Shown one piece after another: positions 5,871 to 6,206 of a DNA stretch of 6,206 bases (the first letter of the stretch is position 1; each line of letters begins with the position of its first letter). The notes below the pieces were generated by a model. That model had not been told where the DNA came from. It saw only the letters and a program-made list of their open reading frames with translations, and made no database searches. The DNA is from JAZDMK01 sp043800975. GTDB lineage: Bacteria; Bacteroidota; Bacteroidia; Bacteroidales; JAHJDW01. The translations under genes and the position numbers were made by a program. The stretch spans positions 1 through 6,206 of the forward strand of contig JAZDMK010000080.1 in NCBI GenBank assembly GCA_043800975.1, read 5' to 3'.

Positions 5871-6206
5871 TTATTTTCTTGTCACTACAAATTCCGTCCT
5901 GCGGTTTCTCTTGCGGTTTTCTTCCGAAGTATTAGGTAAAACGGGCTTTGTTTCGCCAAAGCCTTGGTATGTAAGGCGGTAAGCATAAACGCCATTTCCT
6001 ATCAAATAATCATATACAGCTTTAGCTCGATTTTCGGAGAGTTTCAAATTATAGGCATCATCTCCAACATCATCGGTATGTCCGGAAATAGCAATATTAA
6101 AGCTGTTGTTTTCTCTCAAGAACTCTATAAATCCTTCTAACACGAGTTTCGATTCCTCTTCCAGTTCAAAAGAATTTGTTTTATAATTAATATTTTTCAT
6201 TTCATA
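5871..6206 (-). CDS. OmpA-family protein, C-terminal peptidoglycan-binding domain (partial, start outside window)
   Basis: Only the last 111 residues are visible. They form a nearly complete OmpA-like domain, which in this family binds the diaminopimelate of peptidoglycan and ties the outer membrane to the wall. Family marks are the opening strand MKNINYKTNSFELEEESK, the ISGHTDDVGDDAYNLKLS segment, then ENRAKAVYDYLI, YQGFGETKP, and the closing NRRTEFV. The frame stays open through the window edge (Tyr-Glu precede the Met at 6200). That Met lies at the first strand of the domain, so it is almost surely internal. In Bacteroidota this domain type often ends long proteins with TPR or PD40 repeats, but what precedes it here cannot be seen. 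It converges on the plus-strand operon, and its stop lies 5 bp beyond the T-tract of the terminator. Confidence 0.92.
   Translation of the reverse strand, partial: YEMKNINYKTNSFELEEESKLVLEGFIEFLRENNSFNIAISGHTDDVGDDAYNLKLSENRAKAVYDYLIGNGVYAYRLTYQGFGETKPVLPNTSEENRKRNRRTEFVVTRK

Noticed and set aside
6198..6200. Met at 6200 (minus strand) as true start of the OmpA-domain protein
   Set aside because: The frame continues open to the window edge, the Met is in the first beta strand of the domain, and there would be no signal peptide.
1..6206. CRISPR array, tRNA or rRNA gene, insertion sequence, phage or attachment site
   Set aside because: No regularly spaced repeats, cloverleaf pattern, transposase fragment or flanking terminal repeats were seen; gaps between genes are all short.

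Overview
The window looks like a Bacteroidota (Bacteroidetes) chromosome. It is AT-rich and has almost no Shine-Dalgarno sites. A TAnnTTTG-type -7 promoter element lies directly before the transketolase gene. Transketolase is split into two genes. An ECF sigma factor is followed by a one-pass membrane protein of a Bacteroidota type and a Spy/CpxP-like periplasmic protein. Signal peptides end in the common S|Q or A|Q pattern. Which class or genus it belongs to cannot be said from this stretch.

Layout: an unrecognised exported protein with a C-terminal Ig-like region (29-889) stands alone on the left. After a 131-bp gap holding a promoter, six same-strand genes follow closely: transketolase N-half (1021-1866), secreted VWA-domain protein (1870-3246), transketolase C-half (3248-4198), ECF sigma factor (4211-4762), one-pass membrane protein, a probable regulator of the sigma factor (4794-5297), and a Spy/CpxP-like periplasmic protein (5317-5811). 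The gaps are 3, 1, 12, 31 and 19 bp. A clear rho-independent terminator (5836-5865) closes the run. On the far side, the C-terminal peptidoglycan-binding domain of an OmpA-family protein is encoded convergently on the minus strand and runs off the window edge.

How the genes may work together: the two transketolase halves should assemble into one cytoplasmic enzyme of the non-oxidative pentose phosphate pathway, yet a gene for an exported MIDAS-containing VWA protein sits between them in near-contact spacing. The last three genes form a plausible envelope-stress circuit of cytoplasmic sigma factor, membrane anchor with a strongly acidic periplasmic tail, and basic periplasmic Spy-like protein. 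The charge match between the last two suggests direct contact. If the six genes share one transcript, central sugar metabolism, an envelope adhesion-type protein and an envelope-sensing sigma module are co-expressed. This is inferred from spacing and is not shown by the sequence alone.

Several of the longest open frames start too early. The starts chosen here (1021, 1870, 3248, 5317) rest on promoter position, signal peptides and family length.
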